Positions 1 to 9,860 of a stretch of DNA of 64,000 nt are shown here, piece after piece. A program made the translations under genes and the position numbers. The notes beneath the pieces are model-generated. The model saw only the letters and a program-made list of their open reading frames with translations. It had not been told where the DNA came from and searched no databases. The DNA is from Amblyornis subalaris (Eukaryota; Chordata; Aves; Passeriformes; Ptilonorhynchidae), in the NCBI GenBank assembly GCA_018881555.1, contig JACAXG010000070.1:3853616-3917615 (forward strand), given 5' to 3'. Numbering within the stretch: the first letter of the stretch is position 1; each line of letters opens with the position of its first letter.

Positions 1-500
1 CCAAACCCCAGAAAAATTGCATCCACCATCTTCCTTTCCTCCACTGGGCAGGTGACCTTATCATAGGAGAGTGTCAAATGAGTTAAATGAGACTTTCTTT
101 TGTGAACCCATGCTGACTGTGCCTGATGATTGTCTTATTCTTCAACTGCCTTTTGCCAGTACCCAGTAGAATCTGGTACTCCAGAATTTTTCCANGTACT
201 GAGGTTAGACTAACAGGTCTGTAGTTCACTGGGTCTTTCCTCACACCTTTTTTTGTAGACTAGAATAACATCAGCCAGCTTCAGTCAGCAGGGACCTCCC
301 CAGACTCCCAAAACCTTTGGTACCTGATCAAGAGAGGTCCTGCCATAACTTTCACTAGCTCCTGAGTACTCTGGGATGAATTCCATCAGGCCCCATGGAC
401 TTGAGAACATTCAGCTGACACAGCTGGTCCCTTACAATTTCAGCATCCACAAATGGAAAGTCACTGTGCTTAGGGGCCAGGCAGCCCAAGGTTTGTCTCA
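1..500 (-). mobile_element. CR1 LINE fragment, reverse-transcriptase region, cut by window edge
   Basis: Read on the minus strand, this stretch translates in pieces into the first part of a CR1 ORF2 reverse transcriptase. The clearest block is the KSMGPDGIHPRVL motif at about 360-415, preceded by VRDQL at about 420-435. Further along the minus strand, toward position 1, come a LADVILVYKK-like block (about 250-285), an STGYWQKAVEE-like block (about 145-175) and a YDKVT-like block (about 50-65). These are in the family order, but stop codons and frameshifts separate them, so the copy is dead. The protein would copy its own RNA at the target site. The fragment runs off the left edge, so its 3' end is not in the window. 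The right edge is soft: similarity fades around 480-500. The single N at 195 lies inside it. Confidence 0.88.
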
Positions 501-1807
501 GCTTTCCAAATGTGTGTACCTGTAATTGCAGTGGAATATTCTAACCAGATGCTTGCTAGAAAGCAAAATCTTCATACATATGTATATTTTTTAAAAGTAT
601 CTTGAGAACCCCTCTGTGTGGAATCTTTTACACATGAAAAGCGGGGTCATACAAAGACTTATGCGGTGTTCTAGAACACTCCCCACCATCTGCTTGATAG
701 AACTGAATTACAGAATCTTAACTTGCAATTTGGAGAGTAAAAAGATCATTAGATACAACTAGATGAGTCTCCTACTTTTGTCTTATGAAAAGTTTAAAAA
801 TTCATTATTTTCAGATAAATAGGATCACTCCTGTGAGTAATAAGCTAGAAAGGTGGGCTAGAGGCTATACTTCATCTGCACTAATCTCAGTGACTAATAC
901 AGAAGATGATGGATACTAATGAAAATACCTGCTTTGAGTTGTTTTTAAAATCGAACCAGATAAACAACCCTTCATCAATTTCTAGTCATTACTCTTTTCT
1001 AAGAAAGAAATTTTAGAATTGTATCATGGGTACAGCCTTGAACTCTGTGCTGAGTATCATTTCATAAAAACCAGGCAAATTGAGCAAATGTGGTATCATT
1101 AGCTAAAGCTGCTGCATAAAGAAGACCCAAGGGCGACTGCAAACTTGAAATGTGGAATCTGTCTTCAATGAGAGATTTGTTTTCCTGTTCATTTGAATTA
1201 ATAGCGAAATATTAAAGACTCTGAAAACTGTTTTTTAACAGTATTTTCTTTCTTGTACATGTCAAAATCTGTCTAAAATACCAGGATCCAAGTCTCATTT
1301 TAATTAACTCTATTCCTTTGGTTATTATAAGTCATACTTGCTCTGTCCTTAGCTGTCATGTGATTCTCGAACTCACTTTTTTACAGTATTTTTTTGCTTT
1401 GGTGTTTTGCAGTGCCTGGTAGCTGTTATGCCTAATTTTCCATGGGGAAGATTTATGACTAAGTTGAGTAGAGACAGGTCCTAGGGAAAACAGTATACAC
1501 TCAGAACCAACTCTAGAAAAGTTCATTTCCTTTTGAAAGTGAAATTTGGGTGGTTTTGGTTTTTTTTTTTACTTACTGACATGCCAGCATTTGTTCCATG
1601 ACTGAGAAAATCAATGTATGCTTAACTGACCAGTGTGAGCAGGGTTTCATCCTGTTAGATTAGCATGGATAAACCAAAAATGCCATTTACTTGATTTCCA
1701 CACATGTTTTTTTCCTNAACAGTCAAGCAATCTAATGAGTAGCAGAGAAATGTCCTTTGAGATATGGGCGGCCCTGTCCTTTGAGCAGTTTTTGATACGC
1801 ATGTGGG
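501..1807. other. Unique AT-rich non-coding sequence
   Basis: No gene or clear repeat is visible. There is a T run near 1560-1570 and an isolated N at 1717. A stretch near 710-765 (acagaatctt ... gatcattagatac) faintly resembles the antisense tail of an old CR1/L3 element, too weak to call separately. Confidence 0.6.
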
Positions 1808-1920
1808 TAACCTTTTTCCACAGATCCATCTGCTCAGGAGACCTATCAGGATAACCTTTTCTTCCGCAGATCTGTCTGCTCAGGAGAACTATCAGCATAA
1901 CCTTTTCTTCCTTGCAAAGA
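1808..1920. repeat. Short tandem repeat, about 45-bp unit, about 2.5 copies
   Basis: Three successive units begin with taacctttt at 1808, 1852 and 1898. The first two share tgctcaggag followed by a ctatcag end and differ at several bases. The third is cut short after taaccttttcttcc. Both strands happen to be open here (short frames of 64 and 83 codons), which follows from the repeat and is not evidence of a gene. Confidence 0.85.
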
Positions 1921-2052
1921 GTGAGTTTGATGTCTGTTTAACTCAGAAAGACCTGTTTTTCCCTGCACCAATAATGTTATCCAGAGAGGCTGGTTAAAGT
2001 GTTAAACTTTCCAATGCAAGAGGCAGAGCGAATGAGGTGATGAGCCACAAGA

Positions 2053-2145
2053 ATGGGATTCAGATGACGTGTGTAGTAATTCTGATTCTCCTATGTGACC
2101 TTAAGCAAATTGTTTCTTCTTTTGCACTTTAATTTTCTCTGAGCC
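2053..2145 (+). mobile_element. MIR-like SINE relic
   Basis: The stretch gggattcagatgac ... tatgtgaccttaagcaaa ... ttttctctgagcc follows the order of the MIR core-SINE body: the gattcagac block, the tgtgaccttgggcaag block, then ctctgagcc. Divergence is high, as expected for an element that stopped moving before birds arose. The tRNA-derived promoter part is missing or unrecognisable. Confidence 0.6.
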
Positions 2146-3483
2146 GCAGGCAGATTGTTTCTTGTTCAGAGGCACTTAGCACCACAGGTCCAGCTTTATT
2201 CCTGCTTTCATCCTTCATGCAAAGCCTCTGCATGGTCCTTGGGAAGCTCATATAACTCATTGGTTAAGCTAACCCGCAGCTCCTGAGCTGTTTCTGTCAA
2301 GCCAGGGCAGCTCTATCTGGTTAAACACTGTATGCCTGCAGGGTTTCAGGTTTGATCCAAATCCCTATGGGTCTCTTTTCACTAATTCCAGTGAGCGTTG
2401 GATCAGGAATTTAATGCTTTGCGGGATGTTTTCAGCGTGGGAAGCATTCACTCGTTCCTGGTGTTTCAGTACTGTTTTAAGCTCCTGACTAATTCCTATT
2501 TACAGGTTTTGCATTCTAATGATTTATAAATTTGTAAAACGAAAGTAGAATTATTTAGGTTTCCTGGGGAATGCAGTCCTAGGCACACCTGGTCTAATTA
2601 GAGGTTTAATTTCTCTCCCGAGTTAAAGTCTAAATCCTTCTAACTCTCCAGAGAGACAGAGAATAAAAACGGTTGTGAAGTATTGAGCAGAGCCAATTAC
2701 AGAAAGAAAAGGGTATTGTTGGATGGCCATAAAACCTGCAAAGCACTACCACAGACACAGAATAAGGTGTCTCATAGCCTCTCTGTCAATCTGTCTCCAG
2801 AGCAGGCTTGCTAGTGCAAGAGAAGCAATTTTGAGGCATGCAGTTTTGCAGATGTGGCTGTAGATTAAGACCTTCTGCATGTGAATGGTTTTCTTTTCCT
2901 GTTGCTGCAGGGTTGTCCCAGTGTCATCTCCCTCTGAATGATCCTACTGCAACTTCTGACTGTGTTAGTGGTCCCACAGAGATTAGGAACCTCCCTTGCA
3001 AATCAAGGCTCATTGTATGGAAAGATGGTAGGAACAAGACCAAGTGCAAGTTGGAATTTATATGCTTGCCATTGGATTTAAGATAAATTCAGGTCCTTGA
3101 ATCTTAAATTGTGATTCAAAGAGCTTTGTTTAGGTAGTGTTTAGACCTTAGAGGTTTCTAATTTACGCAGGGGCATCTTTGCTTGGCTGAAGTTCCCTTC
3201 ACTGTGCACATGTTAGGGATTATAATTTTCTTGGCAAGTGAAGAACCTCAGGTATTAAATGACGTCTGAACTCTCTGCAGGCAGAGAAATGAAAGTGCTC
3301 TTCTGCCTCTGGCTTGTGGGCTGCTTCATTCTGCAAATGTTCCTGGCGTTGGTATATGAAAGGAGATAGGCTACAAAATACAGTTTTGTCTGACTGATTT
3401 GTTATTAATTACACTTAGAGAAGGGGTAATGCTGCTGCTTAATGTGGTGTGTAAGCTTTAAAGTTCTGTCTCAGGCATCTGTG
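2146..3483. other. Unique non-coding sequence
   Basis: No gene is supported. A pyrimidine tract ending in gctgcag at about 2891-2910 is followed by roughly 115 bases open in one frame and then by gatggtagga, so it could pass for a small exon. The peptide matches nothing I know, and such acceptor and donor pairs are common by chance. Confidence 0.55.
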
Positions 3484-3570
3484 TTTGTGGTTTAGTGGTT
3501 AAGATATGTAACTGGGAGGAGGCAGACTTCAGTTCCGGTCTTTATTTTCTGGTTGCATTTTAGTGAGTGT
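3484..3570 (+). mobile_element. MIR-like SINE relic with A- and B-box remnants
   Basis: The words tttagtggttaagatatg, ggcagacttc and agttccggtc follow the MIR consensus order (tatagtggttaagagc, gtcagacagac, gggttcgaatcc). The last word is a decayed RNA polymerase III B box. This is the better preserved of the MIR-like pieces in the window. It should be inactive because neither promoter box is intact. Confidence 0.68.
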
Positions 3571-5445
3571 TGAACCCAAAATAAGGACTTGGTTTGTCTG
3601 AAAAATCGACTTGAAGGAAAGAGCCCACTCAGCTATAAGAATAAAAAAGAGAGTAAATAATGATTAAAGTGGAGTTGAAAAACAGTTCTACTATGTTCTG
3701 TGCTCAGAAACACTAGGCTGTAAGAAACAATGTAGTCAATCTCTGCTGTATATTTTGAATTAGGCCCTCAGCCAATAGCACTTACTACTTTTCTGAATCT
3801 TTCTCTTACAACATCAAAATTGAGCTAAAAATGCTATCAACAGAACAGTATTCAAACAGAGAAGCATAAAAAAGTCTGTTCCAAATGAACTTCTTTTCCC
3901 AGATCAGACAAGTGGACAATCATCAGCTCATCAGCTCATGATCCATGTTTGGATAAAATTTTTCATGACAAATATATACTTAAAATGGAGGGAAAGAAAC
4001 ATAAATATCTGCAGCTGTTGCTGTGCTGTCTTCTTCAGAGTACTTGGCTTTTGTGGGCAGTGTGCATTTTCTCAGGTGATAATTGCAGATATCTTCAGTA
4101 CATCTTTGTTAAAAAAGCAGATAGATGATGATTTTTTCCCACAGGCTATTTTTCTCTTGATTTGTATTTATTTATTTCTTAAAAATACTTGTGCTCTCAC
4201 TATAAATGCTCGTATTATGGGAAGGGAGGATAGCGAATTAGGAGCCGCATAGAAGGACTTGTATGCACACACAACTGGCCCTATAAATGGATTTTCTGCC
4301 GAGTGTTTACAAAAAACTCATTAGTTCCTCTTGACATTTAGGTGTGCTGCTTCCTCAAAAGGATGAAAAATTAGACCTCGTCTCCTGAAAGACATAGGGA
4401 AGTGCTAAACGTGACAGTAATTGACTTGCCAAATAGTCGAGAAGAATGAGACATCAGGTAAACAGCTTTTCATTGTTTTATCTATATCATTGTACTGTTG
4501 TGTTCGCTTGATGCCTTTCCGTCTTGAGTAATTTTGTTTTGATGATTTGAACTTGCAACTAATTTGTTTTTTTTAGAATTTGGCCTTTCTAATTCTGACT
4601 CCTTCCAGCATATTTTGAACCATGTCTAAAGGATGAAAGTAAAACCTTACTGCTTTATTTCACTTCAGTTTTTGAACTACTTTCATTATTTTTTTTAATA
4701 TTTCTATTATTATTTTTATTGAAAGAAAGTGCTGTGGTACCAGCAACCCAGGGTTTGGCAGGGAGCAGTGCATAAGTTGGTGATACCTTTTGTTTTCTCC
4801 CTCTGAAGCTGTTTAGATGTGCTGTTTGCACAGGCACAGCAGAGGTTTAGATTAACAGCAATTTTTTTGAATAGCCTATCTGGAGTCTCCTAAACTCCTT
4901 TGATCTTCTCCATTGACCACCATCTGAGTCAGACATAGGAAGACCAAGGGTAAAAATTATCATGATTACCTTTTAAAATATCCTGTGATGCTGGTACACA
5001 GCCAGTATACACAAATATTGCCTCTCAGACTGCCTGCTGCTGACACTGTCAGATATTTCAAAGCTCTCCATGTTGAAGGGATATGGGTGTGCTTTCATCC
5101 TTAAAGGCTTTTCCTGGTTGTATTTCTTCATTTGGTGTTTGGTTTTATTGTTGCCCACTGCTCTTTCCTATCCCCCATTTTAATGTCTTGGGTATCTGTA
5201 TTATTCCTGTTGTGGGAAAACTGTTTCTTAGCCAAGGTTAATCACAGTGAATGAGTTTTCAAATCTGAATATGGCATAAGCATTTGTTGCAAGTTTTCTC
5301 TTTTCCAATAGTTACCCTCACTGTGAGCTTATGGGCATTTTCTTCTGTTACCCCTTTCTTTATAGATCACCATTAAATCAGAGCCTTAACCTGTTTTGGT
5401 CCATGGATTAGGAGCCAACATTTGGTTTGTATCTATTTAACCTGA
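3571..5445. other. Unique AT-rich non-coding sequence
   Basis: No gene or named repeat is seen. The region holds short T runs (about 4566-4574) and an AT-rich patch at about 4685-4725. The open frames within it are short and unrecognised. Confidence 0.6.
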
Positions 5446-5516
5446 GGATAGATAAATAGATATATCATGTATATATATATACATGTGTATACATATGTAT
5501 GCAGTGTATATATATG
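5446..5516. repeat. TA/TG-rich microsatellite
   Basis: An imperfect run built from gata, tata and tgta words, including tatatatata cores and catgtgtatacatatgtatg. It lies directly against the 5' end of the CR1 copy that starts at about 5516, so the CR1 may have inserted at its edge. Confidence 0.85.
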
Positions 5517-5850
5517 GGGACAAACTTTTTTAGGGGGGACAAAGTTTTTGCAGGGCTTGTTGCAATAAGAGAAGGGGTAATGGTTTTAAACTAAAAGGGG
5601 GTTGATTTAGAATAGATATAAAGAAATTTTTTATAATGAGTAGAGCGGTGAAACACTGGACCAGGTTGCCCAGAGAAGTGGAAGGTGCCCCATCCATGCC
5701 TGGAAACATTCAAGGTCAAGTTAGATGGGACCCTGGGCAACCTGATCTAGTTGAAGATATGAGTATCTTATTCAACTCATTGCAGGGGCGTTGGACTAAA
5801 TGGCCTTTAAGGGTCCTTCCAACCCAAACTATTCTATAATTTTATGATCT
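5516..5850 (+). mobile_element. CR1 LINE 3' end, 5'-truncated
   Basis: This is a sense-strand CR1 3' end, covering the last ORF2 codons and the 3' UTR. Diagnostic words appear in order: aggttgcccagagaagtgg, ccccatcc, ggcaacctgatctagttga, ctcattgcaggggcgttgga, and ccttccaacccaaac followed by a decayed attctat tail. The first 45 bases carry a short internal duplication (ggggacaaa followed by a t/g run, twice). No frame is intact. CR1 elements insert without clear target-site duplications, and none is seen. The tail type matches the copies at 9.04 and 30.2 kb, not the one at 49.5 kb. Confidence 0.95.
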
Positions 5851-7351
5851 ATATAGAAAAGATTTCTCTCCAAGACTGTTACAAATCAGTTTGACAGACT
5901 TTTGCTGGCCAGGACGAAGTGTCAGATCTGAGTTTCCCTGGTGATGCAGGATAAGGCCAGGAGATTTAAGCACAACCGGGTGGGACCTCTGGTGTGTAAC
6001 ATCTAGAGACGATCACTAGATGGCAACGTGACACAGCCGAAAGGGCCCTCTCGTCTTCCTGTAGCAAGCTTTTTATTTCTTTCTTATTATCAGCAGATGA
6101 AACAGTATTTTTCATTCAGATTATATAGCCAGGCTAAAGAGTTTCATGAGCCTGTAGGATGAAGAAGTAAGTTATCATTGCAGATTACACAGTCATCTCA
6201 GAAAATTAATAACTATTTAGAGAGCTCTTGTTAATGGTTCTTCAGTTGTCTAAGGACATACGTTGCTATACCTACTGTTCCTTAGGGTAGTGGCCTGAAT
6301 TTTGGATAAAGATCCTTAAAGCATAAAAGCCCAAACGGAAGGATTGTTACTGCTTTGTTTCTTCACGAAAACATGCTTTTGAAGTTGTAATGATTTCTGA
6401 CAGCCCTCAGCTTAGGTTGAGATATTGACCTTTTGCACTGCTGCAGTTTTGCCCATTCTGTGGTCGATGAAGGATTTTTCATGTGACTGTTTTAGAGCCT
6501 AGTGTGGTCTGGGTTCCATACAGGTAAATAAATAAAGCATGAGCAGCATGCACTTCAGGCTGATATTCAAACTCTGACCTGATAATGCGATACACTGCAT
6601 GTGCCAGAATGAGTAAATGTTATCTTACAGCACAGGTCTTGTGCTGAAAGCAGGAAAAGCAAAGGGTTTCCTGAAGGTTTTGAGCTGGAGGAATGAGAGG
6701 CCAGGCATGAACTGACATCTTTTTGTTGTGATGGTCTGGGTGTTTTTGGTCAGAGATACTGGTGAACATCATAGGTTATACAAAAAGGGAGCTTCCTGGG
6801 GACAAAAGTCTGTCCCTAAAGTTTCTTCAGTTCCTACCAAAGCAGTTTCTAGAGATGAGGATATAGAATCTCTTTGGAGTGCATAGATATACTATTAGAG
6901 AGATAGAGTTCAGAAATCACTACTGAAGTCAGGAAATATTATTTCTTAATTAAAACAGATCAAAATGATATTCCTCACTTGTGGGTTAAAGAAATATATT
7001 CCTTTAAATACGATATGAACATTGAAGGCTAACCAGAATAACAAACTTCGTTTATGGCAGAAGAGAAGCAATTTTCTGCTGATACAGTAGCAGATGAACA
7101 TTATAAAATGGTGATTTCAGTAACTTTCTTGAGGACAGAGACTCCAGATTCACCATATCACGCAAGAATTTCTTTTGCAAATTGGAGATTGCAAACTGGG
7201 GAAAGACTACATATATATTTCAGTATACATGTAGCCGTAGCATCCTAGTATCAAAAGTAAGTGTAGGATGTTTCTGATAAGGTATTCCCACTGAAGACAG
7301 GGAAGAATTAATAAGAATTAATGCTCTGGAAAAGTTAATCTCTGATCCTGA
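5851..7351. other. Unique non-coding sequence around the CTCF-like site
   Basis: Apart from the CpG-containing patch near 5920-6060 and an aataaataaag run at about 6528-6538, nothing recognisable is seen. Open frames are short. Confidence 0.55.
6013..6027 (+). promoter_or_regulatory. CTCF-like motif
   Basis: The sequence tcactagatggcaac matches the core of the CTCF motif (CCACYAGRKGGCA) at most positions. It lies in a patch (about 5920-6060) with more CpG than its surroundings (accggg, gacgat, aacgtg, gccgaa, tctcgtc). CTCF would act as a loop or insulator anchor. One motif match does not prove binding. Confidence 0.4.
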
Positions 7352-7396
7352 GATATCTATATCTATATCATCTATATCTATATATTATCTATATTT
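7352..7396. repeat. (TATATC)n microsatellite
   Basis: Imperfect repetition of tatctata/tatatc words, about 45 bases. Confidence 0.88.
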
Positions 7397-8843
7397 GATA
7401 GTTCTGGTCACACTGTGTTCAAGGAGGATAAACTTGGGTTAGGACAGGTGTTAGCACAAACCCCATTTCTATTGAGCCATAAGGTACAAGAGACTCCAAC
7501 AACTTTTCTTGTTTGACCAGCAAAATGAAGGTTGTAAGGCTGAGTGTTTAGGGGTGACGATGACAAGGGAAGAAGGGGAGGGAAGAGGTAAAGAACCATG
7601 GTAGCAAAAGAGCAAGTGCATGTACATTAAGTATACATTCTAGATAGAAAGTATGCCTTGCCATCAGAACAGGAATGTCTGCATGAATTTCTGATAGGCA
7701 CAGGGCGGGCAAGATAAACCTAACTCTTGCCTTTCTCGAATGAATTATGTGACTTGGTTGACTGTGAGGGGACTCATCTCCTCAGCTCTTTTCGTTCCTT
7801 GAACACACATATGACTAAAATGCTTGATGCCCCAGTGAATAATCATTCAAAAGTGGATTATGCTGTGGCTCTAAACCACCTGCTTGGGGAAGGGCTGTGT
7901 GCTGGATAGCTCAAGGATGTGCTTGAGACGCCCACTGTTTTCAGGACTACTGTGGGAATATTTACTAGAAGCAGTAGTCTTGATATGGGGATTTCAAAAG
8001 CTGAACTGCTCCTCTGCTGGTATTGGAATGGACTTAATTTTTCTTCTTATCTTTGCCAAGCTGAAGAATTTTGTCAGCAGTAGAAGCCTTCTTTTTTTTG
8101 ACATTAAGCTGAAAAGGGCAAGATTTTAAATCTCCATTCACTTTCCTTCTGTTTCCTTGCTTCTCCCATGGTCTGGGGCAGATAGAAACTGATCTGAAAT
8201 GTATAGGAGAAAATGTGGAACACCAAGATGTTATATCTCCCTCAGGTCTTCAGGTGTGTGTTGCCATGTGTTTTCTCTGGCACTGGAAATTCCAGGTATG
8301 TTGAAACATGACTTCAGCTTCTTTCTTCCTTCCTTTCACAGGAACATGTGCAAAGTGCACAATTTTGCAAAGACATCCACAAGGAGGAGCCCGGTGCTTG
8401 CCAAGGACGGGTCTATCCCTGTCCTGTTTTTCTCTGCTGCATCCGCTGAGGGTAGCCTTGTCTTGAAGCATAATTAGTTCTGAGGTAGAATTTTATCAGC
8501 GCAGTCTTCGGGGAGTGGTAGCATGTAAACACTTATTAAAATGTTATTTTGGGGTCATAATTCTGTCATGAGCCAAACTTGACAGATGCAGATAGAAGAA
8601 GGGGTTATCTCTCCACAGGGACCATTTGTATTTCCTTCTGATGATTTACATCAAATGATGCATTTCCCTTTGGTCTGTGGAATCATACAAGGATAGAGAA
8701 CATTTTCATATTTAGAGCAAGAAAGCACATAGCCTCTTACACTGGGAAGGATGTGGACAGTATACATTCTTATAAGTAAGATTTTCCTTCTGGTAGCTTC
8801 AGAAACGAGTAATGGGCATTAATTGACAGGGACATCAGGTCTG
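7397..8843. other. Unique non-coding sequence
   Basis: No repeat family is recognised. A frame at 8199-8477 stays open across a ttcctttcacag acceptor-like site, but its peptide has no known relative and no recognisable domain. Confidence 0.55.
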
Positions 8844-8881
8844 GTTTGTTTTTTGTGGTTTTATTTTATTTTTTTTTTTTT
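8844..8881. repeat. T-rich low-complexity tract
   Basis: T runs broken by single g or a bases, ending in an uninterrupted run of about 13 T. It could be the reverse of an old retroposon A-tail, but no element body is visible beside it. Confidence 0.85.
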
Positions 8882-8939
8882 ATGCCTTCCTTCCTGAAAA
8901 CTGCCACTGAGCTTCTTTTAAGTTAAGGAATGAGGAGGG

Positions 8940-9040
8940 GCAAAAGAAATGTGTTTTTAGCTCAGCTCAGTGCTCATCCATAGGCTTGCTGTGTTACTGG
9001 ATGCATTGCTTCTTCTCTGTATCTTTATTTTCTTTTGGGA
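8940..9040 (+). mobile_element. Possible MIR-like relic
   Basis: The order gcttgctgtgttactgg, ttcttctctgtatctttat, tttctttt loosely follows the MIR 3' half (agctgtgtgacc, aacctctctg, cagtttcc). It abuts the 3' end of the minus-strand CR1 that begins at 9043. Divergence is large and the call is weak. Confidence 0.3.
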
Positions 9041-9042
9041 GA

Positions 9043-9860
9043 CTCATAGAATGGTTTGGGTTGCAAGGAACCTTAAAGATCATCTAGTTTCAACCCTCCT
9101 GCCATGAGCAGCAACAGCTTCTGCCAGACCAGGTTGCTTAAAGCCCCATCCAACCTGGCCATGAACACTTCCAGGGATGGGGCATTCACACCTTCTCTGG
9201 GCAACCTGTTCCAAGGCCTCACCACCCTCACAGTAAAGAATTTCTTCATAATATCAAATCTAACCTGCCCTCTTTAGTTTGAAGCCATTCCCCTTTGTTC
9301 TATCACTACATACCCTTTTAAAATATCCATCACCAGTTTTCTTGTAGGGTCCCTTTAGGAACTGCAAGATGCTATAAGGTCTTCCTTGGGCCTTCTCTTC
9401 TCCAAGGTGAACAGCCCCAGCTCTCTCAGCCTGTCTTCAGGAGAGGTGTTCCAGCCCTTTGATCATCTTCATGGCCTTTGGAGTCACTCCAGCAGGTCCA
9501 GTCCTTCTTGTGTTGGGGGCCCCAGAGCTGGATGCAGCACTTCAGGTGGGTCTCACCAGAGCAGAATAGAAGGGCAGAATCACCTCCCTGGACTTGCTGG
9601 CCACAGTGCTTTGGATCCAGACCAGGATTCCATTGGCTTTCTGGGCTCTAAGTGCACGCTGCTGGCTCACGTCAAGCTTCTTGTCTGACAGCACCCCCAA
9701 GTCATTCTCCTCAGAGCTGCACTCAATGTTCTCCCCCCAGCCTGTATGTGTGCTTGGGATTGCTTTGACCTAGGTGCAGGACCTTGCACCTGCTCTTGTT
9801 GAACTTCATGAGGTTTCCACAGGTCTGCCTGTCAAGCCTGTCAAGGTGTCTCCAGAAGGA
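9043..9860 (-). mobile_element. CR1 LINE, 3' part of ORF2 plus 3' UTR
   Basis: This is the longest clear CR1 in the window, about 820 bases, antisense. From high to low coordinates it holds the final part of the RT reading frame, then the 3' UTR, ending at catagaatggtttgggttg. Around 9575-9680 the minus strand reads for about 35 codons in the family frame, with ALRAQKANGIL and SREVILPFYSALVRP motifs, then shifts frame. Later pieces recall the RRATKMI and ELGLFSLEKR blocks, with frameshifts. The copy is 5'-truncated near gcctgtcaaggtgtctcc and could not move by itself. Frames open on the plus strand here (9386-9688 and 9774-9986) are antisense shadows. Confidence 0.96.

Noticed and set aside
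2911..3026. Possible small exon between gctgcag and gatggtagga
   Set aside because: It is open in one frame, but the peptide has no relative and such acceptor/donor pairs are frequent in random sequence.
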